Of a DNA stretch of 64,000 nt, positions 49,009-58,273 are shown piece after piece. The first letter of the stretch is position 1. Every line of letters starts with the position of its first letter. Location: the NCBI RefSeq assembly GCF_007828045.1, contig NZ_VITN01000004.1:248001-312000 (forward strand). The letters are read 5' to 3'. The translations under genes and the position numbers were made by a program. This stretch comes from Nitrospirillum amazonense (GTDB lineage: Bacteria > Pseudomonadota > Alphaproteobacteria > Azospirillales > Azospirillaceae). Under the pieces are notes generated by a model. That model ran no database searches, was not told the DNA's origin, and was given only the letters and a program-made list of their open reading frames with translations.

Positions 49009-49481
49009 GCCTTTTCCGCCGGCGCCACCACCATGGTGCGCAGCACGGCGGCCACGTCCTCGGGTATTGGGGTGGGGCGGCGGGTGGTGTTATCGACATA
49101 GACATGGACGTAGTGCCCGGCGGCGGCCGGCGCGTCCTCGTCATTGCGGAACAGCGCCAGTTCATAGCGCACGCTGCTGCGCCCCATGTGCGCCACCCGC
49201 ACCCCCACCGTCACCCGGTCGGGGAAGGTGATGGGCGCGAAATAGCGGCACTGTGTCTCCACCACCAGGGCGATGGCGCTACCCTTGTCCGGCGCCAGCA
49301 CGCCCTTCTCGATCATGTGCTGGTTCACCGCCGTATCGAAATAGCTGTAGTAGACCACATTGTTGACGTGGCCATAGGCGTCGTTGTCGGCCCAGCGGGT
49401 GGTGATGGGCTGGAAGTGGCGATAGTCGGCGCGGCTTTCCAGGGTGTTCGTGGCCGGGGTGTTCGTGGCCGGAGTGCTCAT
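49005..49481 (-). CDS. Acyl-CoA thioesterase, 4HBT hotdog family
   Basis: 158 residues. Core motif ITTRWADNDAYGHVNNVVYYSYFDTAVNQ with the catalytic Asp, then ETQCRYFAPITFPDRVTVGVRVAHMGRSSVRYELALF. It hydrolyses acyl-CoA or aryl-CoA thioesters. ATG 49481 has AAGGA 7 bp upstream. The N terminus contains a short tandem repeat (ATNTPATNT, encoded by two 15-bp units near 49443-49472). It follows the acyl-CoA ligase on the same strand, so ligase and thioesterase would form a CoA charging and discharging pair. Confidence 0.92.
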   Translation of the reverse strand: MSTPATNTPATNTLESRADYRHFQPITTRWADNDAYGHVNNVVYYSYFDTAVNQHMIEKGVLAPDKGSAIALVVETQCRYFAPITFPDRVTVGVRVAHMGRSSVRYELALFRNDEDAPAAAGHYVHVYVDNTTRRPTPIPEDVAAVLRTMVVAPAEKA

Positions 49482-49593
49482 CAAGGTTCCTTGGGAATAC
49501 GGGGCGGACGCGCTTCAGGAGATACCCGCGAAGACGGCGACGGCGCCACCGGTTTCACCGGGGCGCCGTCGCATCTCAGGTCATTAGGCGGAC

Positions 49594-51252
49594 TCATTCC
49601 GCCGCCGGCGCCGTCCTTTCCGTGGCCTGGGCGGCCTTGGCGCGCTCCTCCGCCACCAGGGGCTGCTTCCACAGCTTGCCCACGGCGGTCTTGGGCAGCA
49701 CATCGCGGAATTCCAGCGCCGCCGGCAGTTCATGCCGGCCCAGCTTGTCCGCCAGGAAGGTGCGCAACTCCTCAAGGCTGAAGGCGGCGGCGCCCGGGCG
49801 CAGGGTGACGAAGGCCTTGGCGCTTTCGCCGCGATAGCTGTCGGGGATGCCGATGACGATCACCTCCGCCACGGCGGGGTGCTCGTAGATTGCTTCCTCC
49901 ACCATGCGGGGATAGACGTTGTAGCCGCCGGACAGGATCATGTCCTTGCGCCGATCGACGATGAACATGAAGCCGTCATCGTCCAGGTAGCCGATGTCGC
50001 CGGTGCGGAACAGGCCGTCGATGAAGGCGTCGCGCGTCTCCTCCGGCTGCTTGTAATAGCCCCGGGTGACGTTACGGCCCTTGATGCAGATCTCCCCCTT
50101 TTCGTTCGCGCCCAGGGCCTTGTGCGGGTCGGTCAGGTCGCGGATTTCGATGGTGATGCCGGGCATGGGGATGCCTGCGGAGCCCACCTTCCTCATGTGC
50201 GGCGGGGTGATGGTGCCGGCGGGGCTGGTCTCGCTCATGCCCCAGCCTTCCAGCACGGGCTTGCCGGTCGCGGCCTCGAACTCATGGGCCAGTTCCACGG
50301 GCAGGGGTGCGCCGCCGCTGCCCACGAACTTCAGGCTGCTGAAGTCGATGTCCTTCACCCGGGGGCTGGAAGCGATGGCCCGGTGCATGGTGGGCACGCC
50401 GGCGAACAGGGTCGGCCGGTGGTCGCGAATGCTGTCCAGCACGGCGTCGGTGTCCCAGCGGGGGTGCAGGATCATGCAATAACCGTTGCGCATGGCCCGC
50501 ACCATCAGCGTGTCCAGTGCGTAGATGTGGAACAGGGGCAGCACCACCATCATGCGTTCCTGGCCCGGCGTCAGGCCCATGAAACGGCTGAACACGTCAT
50601 AGGCCCCGGCCGAGGCGCTGAGGTTCTGGTGGGTCAGCATGGCGGGCTTGGGCAGGCCGGTGGTGCCGCCGGAGAACTGCAGCGAAGCCAGGTCGTCCAG
50701 CGCGCGTTTGGGCCAGCCGTCAGCCGGCGGTTCCGTGGGGGCCAGCAGGGCGGTGTAGGGCAAGGCGCCGGCGGGCAGGGCCCCCGCCGGCAGTCCCTGG
50801 CCGGCGAAGTCGGTGGGGCCGGCCACCACCAGGCGCACGCCCTCGGCCAGGGGCAGCTTGTCCGCCAGTCCGGCGAAGCTGATGACCAGGCGGATGTCGG
50901 CCTTGGCCTGCTTGTGCGTCAGTTCCCGCTCCGCATCCAGGGGGCTCAGCGGCACGACCACCCCGCCGGCCTTCAGCACGGCATAGAAAGCCAGCACGAA
51001 ATGGGGGGTGTTGGGCAGATGCAGGCCGACATGCACGCCCGGGCCCACGCCCAGCCTGGCCAGGTTGGCCGCCACGCGGGCGCACAGCGCGCCGAAGGTG
51101 GCGAAATCCACGGTCTGGCCCATGCAGATCAGGAAGGGGTTGGTGGGCCAGGTGGCGACGGCGTGGTCCAAATCCTCCACCAGGGTGGGCAGGGGCGGTT
51201 CGCTGTTCCACTCGATGCCCGGCGGATAGGACTTTTCCCACAGCATGGTCAT
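49594..51252 (-). CDS. Long-chain fatty-acid-type CoA ligase (AMP-forming)
   Basis: 552 residues. AMP-binding P-loop LQFSGGTTGLPKPAMLTH, LEGWGMSETSPAG, and the hinge and C-domain FRTGDIGYLDDDGFMFIVDRRKDMILSGGYNVYPRMVEEAI with the A8 motif, plus a terminal Lys region (LPKTAVGKLWKQPL). It activates a carboxylate with ATP to acyl-AMP then acyl-CoA; the FadD-like length and motifs suggest fatty acids. ATG 51252 has GGGAGGAG 9 bp upstream. The thioesterase lies 112 bp downstream on the same strand. Confidence 0.95.
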   Translation of the reverse strand: MTMLWEKSYPPGIEWNSEPPLPTLVEDLDHAVATWPTNPFLICMGQTVDFATFGALCARVAANLARLGVGPGVHVGLHLPNTPHFVLAFYAVLKAGGVVVPLSPLDAERELTHKQAKADIRLVISFAGLADKLPLAEGVRLVVAGPTDFAGQGLPAGALPAGALPYTALLAPTEPPADGWPKRALDDLASLQFSGGTTGLPKPAMLTHQNLSASAGAYDVFSRFMGLTPGQERMMVVLPLFHIYALDTLMVRAMRNGYCMILHPRWDTDAVLDSIRDHRPTLFAGVPTMHRAIASSPRVKDIDFSSLKFVGSGGAPLPVELAHEFEAATGKPVLEGWGMSETSPAGTITPPHMRKVGSAGIPMPGITIEIRDLTDPHKALGANEKGEICIKGRNVTRGYYKQPEETRDAFIDGLFRTGDIGYLDDDGFMFIVDRRKDMILSGGYNVYPRMVEEAIYEHPAVAEVIVIGIPDSYRGESAKAFVTLRPGAAAFSLEELRTFLADKLGRHELPAALEFRDVLPKTAVGKLWKQPLVAEERAKAAQATERTAPAAE

Positions 51253-51452
51253 GCGCTGGTCTCCTCCCATTATGCGCCCGCCTTCATGCCGAGGCGGGGT
51301 TAGTCGGCGCTATGCTTTCACAAGCGGTAGGCGTTTGCCAAGGGTGACAGATGACGCGGGTTACATTGTTCAACAATGGGGGTAGGCGTCACTAACCGTT
51401 AGCCCGAGGGGACCGTCGCCGGGGCGCGCCCCGGTGACGACTTGAATAAAGG

Positions 51453-51491
51453 CTTTTTGATTTTCGGCCGCCGGCTTTCGCATCGAACTTT
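51453..51491 (+). promoter_or_regulatory. Block shared with the kdp leader, upstream of the beta-barrel gene
   Basis: This T-rich then CCGGCTTT-containing 39-bp block aligns with 56156-56193 upstream of the kdp operon at 31 of 39 columns (one gap); both end in CATCGAA-Y-TTT. It lies 73 bp before the beta-barrel ATG, in a promoter position. No gene is supportable in the rest of the 51253-51563 gap. Confidence 0.5.
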
Positions 51492-51563
51492 AAGGCGGTG
51501 TTGACGTCTCTTGGCGTCCAAGCCGGCACCCCGCCGGCCAAGAAGATCAAGAGATGCCTTCCC

Positions 51564-52874
51564 ATGTCGCATTCCATCCAGTCCACCATTCCCCGCCGCC
51601 GCACCACGCTGCGCATCGCCTCGGCCACGGCCGCCTGCGCCCTGATGCTGGGGGCCGGCGCCGCCCGCGCGGATGAGGATGCCGCCGCGCCCCCTGCGGC
51701 GCCTGCCGGCATCACCGTCAGCGGTTTGGTGGAGGCCGGCATTACGGCAGCGGACCATGGCCTGGACCGCGGGCCCAACTACGGCCACCTGTTCACCGAC
51801 CGCACGGACCAGCTGGTGCTGAACCAGGCCGTGGCCACCATCGCCAAGGACGCGGCCCCTCAAAACGCACAGGACGGTGACGATTTCGGCTGGGGCTTCA
51901 AGCTGCAGGGCATGTACGGCACCGACGCCCGCTACACCCACTTCCTGGGTGAACTGGACCGCACCATCGGCGAGCGCACGCAGCTGGACATCGTGGAGGC
52001 CAACGTGGCCTTTCACGTGCCCGACATCGCCGGCGGCAGCCTGGACCTGAAGGTGGGGCAATACGCCTCGCCCCTGGGCGCCGAGACCATCGTGGCGTCC
52101 AGCAACCCGCTGTACAGCCATAGCTACATCTTCAACTTCGGCCTGCCGTTCAAGCACACCGGCGCGCTGGCCACCCTGCACCTGTCCGGCGGCATCGACC
52201 TCTATGGCGGCGTCGACAGCGGCGTGAACACCAGCCTGGGGCGCGACGGCGACAACAACGACGCCTGGTCCGGCATCTTCGGCTTCGGCTATGCCAATGC
52301 TGACAGCACCGTCACCCTGGTGGCCCTGACCCATGTCGGGCCGGAGAACGCCAGCACCAAAGCCCCGCTGGGTTTGGCCCGTGCCAATGACGAGGCGCGC
52401 TGGATCAACGACGCCGTGCTGACGGTGAAGGCCAGCGACGCGCTGACCTTGATCACCGAGCTGAACTACGTCCGCGACGACCTGGTGAAGGCTGAGGCGT
52501 TCGGCGCCGCCCAATATGCCACCTGGAAGTACAGCGACGCCGTGTCGCTGACCCTGCGGACCGAGCTGTTCCGCGATGTCCAGGGCTTCTACGTCTCGGC
52601 CTATCAGGGCAACCAGGACTATGTCCTGGCGGAGGCGGGGCAGCCCACGCGCGCGCCGGTGCTGTCGGCCGGCCAGGGGGCGACCTATATGGCACTGACC
52701 GCGGGCGTGACATGGAAGCCGGCGTCGGCCCTGGGCTGGGATGCGCTGCCGGACGGCTTCGCCCTGCGGCCAGAGGTGCGCTACGACCGGTCGTTGGGCA
52801 ATGCCCGGCCCTTTGCCGGCGATCAGGGGCAGACCACCTTCGGCCTGGACATGCTGATCCCCTTCGGCGGCTAA
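51564..52874 (+). CDS. Outer-membrane beta-barrel protein (porin-like, BBP2/OmpL-like)
   Basis: 436 residues. Signal peptide MSHSIQSTIPRRRTTLRIASATAACALMLGAGAARA-D. From about residue 50 on there is alternating beta sequence (ITVSGLVEAGITAADHG, WGFKLQGMYGTDARY, LDLKVGQYASPLGAE, FALRPEVRYDRSLG) ending FGLDMLIPFGG, typical of the putative beta-barrel porin family. It is probably a diffusion channel. ATG 51564 keeps the signal peptide N-terminal. A sequence block shared with the kdp leader suggests expression may respond to potassium or osmotic stress; this is inference. Confidence 0.85.
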   Translation: MSHSIQSTIPRRRTTLRIASATAACALMLGAGAARADEDAAAPPAAPAGITVSGLVEAGITAADHGLDRGPNYGHLFTDRTDQLVLNQAVATIAKDAAPQNAQDGDDFGWGFKLQGMYGTDARYTHFLGELDRTIGERTQLDIVEANVAFHVPDIAGGSLDLKVGQYASPLGAETIVASSNPLYSHSYIFNFGLPFKHTGALATLHLSGGIDLYGGVDSGVNTSLGRDGDNNDAWSGIFGFGYANADSTVTLVALTHVGPENASTKAPLGLARANDEARWINDAVLTVKASDALTLITELNYVRDDLVKAEAFGAAQYATWKYSDAVSLTLRTELFRDVQGFYVSAYQGNQDYVLAEAGQPTRAPVLSAGQGATYMALTAGVTWKPASALGWDALPDGFALRPEVRYDRSLGNARPFAGDQGQTTFGLDMLIPFGG

Positions 52875-52910
52875 GTCCCGACACATTCCAACAACGACGG
52901 CGAGGGTCCC

Positions 52911-53366
52911 ATGAGGACGCTGCGATGGGGTTGCCTGGCCTTGGGCGCCGGGCTGGCGCTTGCGCCGGCCCTGGCCCTTGGAAACACCGTGGCGGCGGAT
53001 GACCATGCCCCGGTCGGCGGCCAGGTTGGCAAGGCCAGCTGGTATGGGCGGGAGCATGCGGGCCACCGCACCGCCAGCGGCGAGGCCTACGACCCCGAGG
53101 GCCTGACCGCCGCCCACCGCACCTTGCCCTTGGGCACGGTGATCGAGGTGTCGGCCCATGGCCAGGTGGTGCAGGTGCGGGTGAACGACCGGGGGCCCTT
53201 CGTGAAGGGCCGGGTGCTGGACCTGTCGGCCGCGGCCGCCCGGGTGCTGGGCTTGGACCGCACCGGCACGGCCGTGGTCAACATCCGCCCCACCGGCGCC
53301 GTCTGCCCCGCCAACCGCGCGTGCGATGCGGCGCCGCAACAGGTGGCGGAGGCGGGATCGCCCTGA
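52911..53366 (+). CDS. rlpA: RlpA-like septal ring lytic transglycosylase
   Basis: 151 residues. Signal peptide MRTLRWGCLALGAGLALAPALALG, then the double-psi beta-barrel: GKASWYGREHAGHRTASGEAYDPEGLTAAHRTLPLGTVIEV...VQVRVNDRGPFVKGRVLDLSAAAARVLG. Catalytic-site residues of RlpA (Glu in GEAYD, Asp in NDRGPF) are present. No SPOR domain is seen, so it is the short type. It cleaves peptidoglycan strands lacking stem peptides. It is 36 bp after the porin gene and possibly co-transcribed. GAGGG precedes the ATG. Confidence 0.93.
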   Translation: MRTLRWGCLALGAGLALAPALALGNTVAADDHAPVGGQVGKASWYGREHAGHRTASGEAYDPEGLTAAHRTLPLGTVIEVSAHGQVVQVRVNDRGPFVKGRVLDLSAAAARVLGLDRTGTAVVNIRPTGAVCPANRACDAAPQQVAEAGSP

Positions 53367-53403
53367 TGCCTGTTGGGCGTCCGGGCGATCCCCACCTTGA
53401 CGA

Positions 53404-53441
53404 GGGCCGGCACGATGCGCGCCGGCCCTTTCTTTCCTTTT
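53404..53441 (+). terminator. Rho-independent terminator after rlpA
   Basis: GGGCCGGC (53404-53411) pairs with GCCGGCCC (53421-53428), then TTTCTTTCCTTTT. It is 38 bp after the rlpA stop and abuts the convergent ankyrin gene. Confidence 0.85.
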
Positions 53442-55090
53442 CAGGTGATGGCGGCCAGCAGGACTTCCGTCACCTCCTCCGAAAACCACTTCCTGTGGCC
53501 GTCGATCACGACGCCGCCCTGGCCGTCCGCCGGGGCCTGGGCCACGGGCATGCCGTGGGCCAGCAGGGCCTGGGCGCAGGCCACCCAATCCCCGCTGTCC
53601 TCCGGCTGGTTGAGTGTCGCCCAGGACAGGGTGCCGCTGACGTCGTCGCCGTAGCCGTGCTGCTCCGTCCAGCGGGCGCCGTGGTCCAGCAGGAAGCGGG
53701 TGAGGGCGGCGTCGCCCCGGAATACGGCGTGGTTCAGGGCGGTGGCGTTCCAGTCCCCCGCCTGGACGGCCAGGGGCCACCCCAGGCGGACCATGACGGC
53801 GATGGCGCCGTCGCAGCCCCCCTGCGCCGCCAGTTCCGGCAGCAGGCGCCGCTGCCGGTCCGACAGGCTGGCGGGCAGGTCGGGCCGCTGGGCCTGGATT
53901 GCGCGCGCCGCCGCTTCATCCCCGGCGGCACAGGCGGCGACGAACCGGTCCTCCAGCGACAGCGCAGCACCTCCGCCGGCCTGGCGCAGCACGTCCGCCA
54001 CCTCCGTGAGGCCGAAGCGCAAGGCGACGGTGTAGGCGCTGGTGCCGTCCGGCAGGCGGGCAGCCGGGTCGGCGCCCGCCGCCAGCAAGGCCGCGATGTG
54101 TGCGGCGGAGCGGCGCCGGTAGATGGCCCACAGCAGCGGCGATCCCCAATCAGAGATGGGACGGTTGCGCGCCGGTTCATTGGCGTCGCCGCCATGGGCC
54201 AGCAGCAGCCGAAGCACCGCCAGGTTATCCAGGTCCAACGCCCGGTACAGGACGTTGGTGCCCGCGACCACGGCGCCGGCCTTCAGCAGCAATTCGACGC
54301 AGGCCGGGCTTTCCAGGGCGTGATAGAGGGACTCCCCGTCATTGGGGTTGGCCCCGGCGTTCAGCAGCAGGGCGGTGAGGATCGGGTCATGATTCTGGCC
54401 GGCGGCGCCGTAAAGGGCCGACAGCCGTTCCGTCGCCGACGGCTGGGCCACGCTGGCGGGCGGCCAGCGGTTGCCCACCGCCTGGTTGGGATCGGCGCCC
54501 GCCTCCAGCAAGGCCCGGGCGCAGGCGTGGAGGCGCCCGGCGACCTCCGGCACCCGCGCCAGGCTGGAGTGGGTGACCGCCACCAGGGGCGGCAGTTGCA
54601 GCGGGCCGTCGGCATGGTTGACCCACGTGGGGTCCTGGACGATGGCTTGGCGCACGCGGCCCACGTCGCCGATGGCGCAGGCCAGGATGGGGGCGCCTGC
54701 CGCCAGGTCCGGGTTCTCCGCCAGCAGGCGCAGGGCGGCGGCCGGGCGCGGGCGGCGCATGCTGCCGCTGATGTCGCCGGGATACACCAGGCGCAGCCAT
54801 TCCAGCCGGGCCTCCGCCCTGTCGGACGAATTGGCTCGCCGGCTGGCGACGAAGGCGTCCAGCTCGGCCCAGGAGGGGAAGCCATATTCGCGCGCCACGC
54901 AGGACTGGGCGTCGTGCAGGCGCAGGGCCAGCGCCGCCAGGGCCGCGTCGTCCTTGCCATGGGCCGCCGGCAGGCCGGCCCGGAAGCGGCCGAGGGCGTC
55001 GGCGTCGCCGCGCCGGTACGACGCCAGCAGTTCCTTGGCCTGGCGTTTCAGCTGATCGATATGGGGATGGTCGGGAAGCGGTTTTGCCAT
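53441..55090 (-). CDS. Ankyrin-repeat protein
   Basis: 549 residues. The N-terminal HPHIDQLKRQAKELLASYRRGD and REYGFPSWAELDAFV form a helical domain often found before ankyrin arrays in bacteria. Repeats follow: ALLEAGADPNQAVG, ALLLNAGANPNDGESLYHAL, ELLLKAGAVVAGTNVLYRAL, RLLLAHGGDANEPARNR, ALLAAGADPAARLPDGTSA and FLLDHGARW. It is a protein-protein interaction scaffold; the partner is unknown. ATG 55090 has GGAGG 7 bp upstream, better than 55108. There is no signal or membrane segment. Codon use matches the genome. Confidence 0.9.
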   Translation of the reverse strand: MAKPLPDHPHIDQLKRQAKELLASYRRGDADALGRFRAGLPAAHGKDDAALAALALRLHDAQSCVAREYGFPSWAELDAFVASRRANSSDRAEARLEWLRLVYPGDISGSMRRPRPAAALRLLAENPDLAAGAPILACAIGDVGRVRQAIVQDPTWVNHADGPLQLPPLVAVTHSSLARVPEVAGRLHACARALLEAGADPNQAVGNRWPPASVAQPSATERLSALYGAAGQNHDPILTALLLNAGANPNDGESLYHALESPACVELLLKAGAVVAGTNVLYRALDLDNLAVLRLLLAHGGDANEPARNRPISDWGSPLLWAIYRRRSAAHIAALLAAGADPAARLPDGTSAYTVALRFGLTEVADVLRQAGGGAALSLEDRFVAACAAGDEAAARAIQAQRPDLPASLSDRQRRLLPELAAQGGCDGAIAVMVRLGWPLAVQAGDWNATALNHAVFRGDAALTRFLLDHGARWTEQHGYGDDVSGTLSWATLNQPEDSGDWVACAQALLAHGMPVAQAPADGQGGVVIDGHRKWFSEEVTEVLLAAIT

Positions 55091-55307
55091 GAGCGAACCT
55101 CCGTGCATGAGGCGCCGACGACCCGCAAATCCGGCTGCACAAAGGTCGGGTGCGACCGCGTGGGATATGGCCAGTGGGCTCAGCCCTTCCCGCGGGTCCG
55201 GTGGCGGCTTGGCGACCGCACGCCTGGACGATAGGGCAGGGGCCCCAGCGCGTCAACGGGCCCTTCAGCCGCGTGCCCTTCAGCCGCGCGCCCGCCAGCC
55301 GCCGACT

Positions 55308-55931
55308 TTACCCACCGCCCACCGGCAGCGGATCGCCCAGGCAATGCTCGATGGCGCGCGTGTCGTCGCAGCGGGGGGCGCCGGCGCGCAGGCGCTGGGT
55401 CAGGTCGCGCAGGCAGGTGGCGATGCCGCCGGCGCGGATGGCCAGGGGCGAGTCCAGGAAGGCGCGGTCCTTGTCGTGGTCGGCCAGGGCCAGGCCGAAG
55501 TCCAACTCCTGCTCCAGGCTTTGCGCCAGGTCGCCGGCCAGGCGGTCGCTGCCCACCGGGTCGCAGCGCTTGCCGCCCTTCTTGCGCGCCGCCGCGTGGG
55601 CCTGCACCACGGCGCGCCAATGGGCATCGCTGGCCATGACATAGGCGTAGGCCAAGGGGCTGTTGGGATAGGCGCTGCTGTAGGCGGCGTAGGCTTTGCC
55701 ATACTCGCCCCGGCGATAGGCCCGGTCGCCCTGCGCCGCCAGGGCCCGCGCCGCCTTCATATCGGCGGGCGTCTGCCGCTGGCGGGCGGCATCGGCCTGG
55801 GCCAGGCGGTCGGCCCTGGCCGCGGGGGTGCCGGCGGGTGCGCTGGCGGCGGGCGGGGCATCGGCGGCCTGGGCGCCGCCAGCCATCGTCAAGGCGATCA
55901 AAGCGGCCAGCCAGCGAAGGCGTGTCGTCAT
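55308..55931 (-). CDS. Exported protein of unknown function, TPR-like middle
   Basis: 207 residues. Signal peptide MTTRLRWLAALIALTMAGGAQA-A, an Ala/Pro-rich linker, then ALAAQGDRAYRRGEYGKAYAAYSSAYPNSPLAYAYVMASDAHWRAV, a TPR-like helix pair, and a Cys-containing C terminus (CDPVGSDRLAG, ATCLRDLTQ, CDDTRAIEHCLGDPL) with four cysteines that may form disulfides. It is periplasmic. It lies alone between the ankyrin gene and the kdp operon; the 217 bp between it and the ankyrin gene carry short CCTTCAGCCGCG repeats but no gene. Confidence 0.75.
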   Translation of the reverse strand: MTTRLRWLAALIALTMAGGAQAADAPPAASAPAGTPAARADRLAQADAARQRQTPADMKAARALAAQGDRAYRRGEYGKAYAAYSSAYPNSPLAYAYVMASDAHWRAVVQAHAAARKKGGKRCDPVGSDRLAGDLAQSLEQELDFGLALADHDKDRAFLDSPLAIRAGGIATCLRDLTQRLRAGAPRCDDTRAIEHCLGDPLPVGGG

Positions 55932-56155
55932 ATGTTCTTTTCCGCAGCGCTGGGGCGTCGCTCCCGTTTCCAGGGAGATCTTATCCGCCGTTTGCCTGAA
56001 ATTGCCAAAGGGATTGCGGGGCTCCGTTCCCCCGCCCTTTATTCGCCTCCATGCCGGATGTTCCGCATACCCAACCGAAATAGGCGGCCAACCTATTGAA
56101 GAAATGGCAGTTTTTTCTATTGGTCCACGCCGCCCGCCCCGCCCGCCGTTAAAAT

Positions 56156-56193
56156 CCTTTTATTTCCAGCCCCCGGCTTTGCCATCGAATTTT
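56156..56193 (+). promoter_or_regulatory. Conserved block upstream of the kdp operon
   Basis: This 38-bp block matches 51453-51491 in front of the beta-barrel gene. Its CCTTTTATTT start is T-rich, as KdpE operators tend to be, so it may be the KdpE/promoter region. It is about 94 bp before the first kdp start codon, within the 355-bp gap 55932-56286 that otherwise holds only leader sequence. Confidence 0.5.
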
Positions 56194-56232
56194 GATGGCC
56201 ATCGGCTGTCTCCTCAGCATCGACCCATCCTG

Positions 56233-56271
56233 CCCGGAAGCGCCCCGTCGAGGGCCTTCCGGGTTTCGTTC
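56233..56271 (+). other. Leader hairpin before the kdp genes
   Basis: CCCGGAAG (56233-56240) pairs with CTTCCGGG (56256-56263) around a 15-nt loop and is followed by TTTCGTTCG. It resembles a weak terminator or attenuator in the 5' leader, ending 16 bp before the first start codon. Confidence 0.45.
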
Positions 56272-56286
56272 GTGAGGAACATCCGC

Positions 56287-56370
56287 ATGCTCGACGTCAT
56301 CCTGCTCGCCCTGATGGTGGGGCTTTTCGGCCTGGGCGTGGCCTACGCCTACGCCTGCGAAAGGCTGTGA
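56287..56370 (+). CDS. 27-residue membrane peptide leading the kdp operon
   Basis: MLDVILLALMVGLFGLGV followed by AYAYACERL: one hydrophobic helix and a short polar end. GAGGA at 56274-56278 precedes the ATG with an 8-bp spacer. The TGA is 5 bp before kdpF. Short hydrophobic frames in this position are a recurring but usually unannotated feature of alphaproteobacterial kdp operons (from memory). It may be a second KdpF-like stabilising subunit; no function is shown. Confidence 0.7.
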   Translation: MLDVILLALMVGLFGLGVAYAYACERL

Positions 56371-56375
56371 CCACC

Positions 56376-56462
56376 ATGTTCGACCTGATCCTGGGCGCGG
56401 CCGTTTCGGTCGGCCTGACCATCTACCTCGTCTACGTCCTGATCCGGCCCGAGCGCTTCTGA
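56376..56462 (+). CDS. kdpF: KdpF, small subunit of the potassium-importing ATPase
   Basis: 28 residues: [20 protein letters not shown] followed by VLIRPERF. The single helix and the C-terminal L-x-RPE-(K/R)-F signature are those of KdpF, a lipid-like stabiliser of the KdpABC complex. It lies 5 bp after the preceding peptide and 31 bp before kdpA. Confidence 0.9.
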   Translation: MFDLILGAAVSVGLTIYLVYVLIRPERF

Positions 56463-56493
56463 GCGCGGCCTCGCGTATGCGGAGACCTTACCC

Positions 56494-58221
56494 GTGACGT
56501 TCAACGGCATTCTACAGATCGCGCTGTTCGCGGCGATCATCCTGGTCCTGACGCGGCCCCTGGGCGGCTTCATGACCCGTGTCTTCAGTGGTGAGAACAC
56601 CCTGCTCGGCCGCGTCTTCGGCCCCATCGAGCGCGCCATCTACCGCGTCTGCGGTGTCGATGCGACGGCGGAGCAGCACTGGCTGACCTATGCCGTCGCC
56701 ATGATGCTGTTCAACCTGGTGGGCGCCCTGCTGCTGTACGCGCTGATGCGCTTCCAGGCCCTGCTGCCCTTCAACCCGCAGGGCCAGGCGGCGGTGGCGC
56801 CGGACCTGTCCTTCAACACCGCCATCAGCTTCGTCACCAACACCAACTGGCAGTCCTATGGCGGTGAGACCACCATGGGCTACCTGGTGCAGATGGCGGG
56901 CCTGACGGTGCAGAACTTCATGTCCGCCGCCACGGGCATCGTGCTGGCGCTGGCGCTGGTGCGCGGCTTCAGCCGGCGCGGCGCCCGCACCATCGGCAAC
57001 TTCTGGGTAGACCTGACCCGGGCGACCCTCTACGTGCTGCTGCCCGCCTGCGTCGTCCTGACCCTGTTCTACGTCTGGCAGGGCGTGCCCCAGAACCTGG
57101 CCGCCTATACCGAGGCGACCACGCTGGAAGGGGCCAAGCAGATCATCGCGCAGGGCCCCGTGGCCTCGCAGCTGGCCGTGAAGATGCTGGGCACTAACGG
57201 CGGCGGCTTCTTCAACGCCAACTCCTCCCACCCGTTCGAGAACCCCAACGCGCTGGTCAACCTGGTGCAGATGCTGAGCATCTTCGCCATCGGCGCCGGC
57301 CTCACCAACGTCTTCGGCCGCATGGTGGGCAACGAGCGCCAGGGATGGGCCATCCTGGCCGCCATGGGCGCCATGTTCATCGTCGGCGTCGGCGTCTGCT
57401 ACTGGGCCGAGTCCCAGGCCAACCCGCTGTTCGCCGGCCTGCCGGTGGACCAGACGGTCAGCGCCTTGTCGCCGGGCGGCAACATGGAGGGCAAGGAGGT
57501 GCGCTTCGGCATCGCCAACACCGCCCTGTTCGCCACCATCACCACCGACGCCTCCTGCGGCGCCATCAACGGCTGGCACGACAGCTTCATGCCCCTGGGC
57601 GGCATGGTGCCCATGGTCAACATGCTGCTGGGCGAGGTCATCGTCGGCGGCGTGGGCGCCGGCCTCTACGGCATCCTGCTGATGGCCATCATCGCCATGT
57701 TCGTGGCCGGCCTGATGGTGGGCCGCACGCCCGAGTACATCGGCAAGAAGCTGGAGGCCAAGGAGGTGAAGATGACGGTGCTGGCCATCCTGGCCATGCC
57801 GCTGGTCATCCTGGTGTTCAGCGCCATTTCCTCCGCCATTCCGGTGGGTGTCGCCGGTATCGCCAACAACGGCCCGCACGGCTTCTCGGAAATCTTCTAC
57901 GCCTACTCCTCCGGTGCGGCGAACAACGGCAGCGCCTTCGGCGGCCTGTCGGCCAACACCCTTTGGTACAACGTGACCCTGGGCGTGACCATGTTCGTGG
58001 GCCGCTTCTTCATCATCATCCCGGCCCTGGCCATCGCCGGCGCCCTGGCGGCGAAGAAGTCCGTGCCCGCCTCCGCCGGCACCTTCCCCACCACCGGCCC
58101 GCTGTTCGTCAGCCTGCTGGTGGGCGTGATCCTGATCGTGGGCGGCCTGACCTACTTCCCCGCCGTGGCGCTGGGGCCGGTGGTCGAGCACCTGCAGATG
58201 ATGGCCGGCACCACCTACTGA
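56494..58221 (+). CDS. kdpA: KdpA, potassium-binding channel subunit
   Basis: 575 residues from GTG 56494. About ten membrane segments, with the selectivity-filter-like loops ([61 protein letters not shown] and [15 protein letters not shown]) that bind K+ in the four pseudo-repeats. It is the ion-selective subunit of the high-affinity pump. kdpB starts 52 bp later. It is induced at low K+ or osmotic stress through KdpDE. Confidence 0.98.
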   Translation: MTFNGILQIALFAAIILVLTRPLGGFMTRVFSGENTLLGRVFGPIERAIYRVCGVDATAEQHWLTYAVAMMLFNLVGALLLYALMRFQALLPFNPQGQAAVAPDLSFNTAISFVTNTNWQSYGGETTMGYLVQMAGLTVQNFMSAATGIVLALALVRGFSRRGARTIGNFWVDLTRATLYVLLPACVVLTLFYVWQGVPQNLAAYTEATTLEGAKQIIAQGPVASQLAVKMLGTNGGGFFNANSSHPFENPNALVNLVQMLSIFAIGAGLTNVFGRMVGNERQGWAILAAMGAMFIVGVGVCYWAESQANPLFAGLPVDQTVSALSPGGNMEGKEVRFGIANTALFATITTDASCGAINGWHDSFMPLGGMVPMVNMLLGEVIVGGVGAGLYGILLMAIIAMFVAGLMVGRTPEYIGKKLEAKEVKMTVLAILAMPLVILVFSAISSAIPVGVAGIANNGPHGFSEIFYAYSSGAANNGSAFGGLSANTLWYNVTLGVTMFVGRFFIIIPALAIAGALAAKKSVPASAGTFPTTGPLFVSLLVGVILIVGGLTYFPAVALGPVVEHLQMMAGTTY

Positions 58222-58273
58222 CCCCCGGGTAGAAGCCTTGCATTGGCGTCATCCGTTCTTCGGAGATTTCGAG

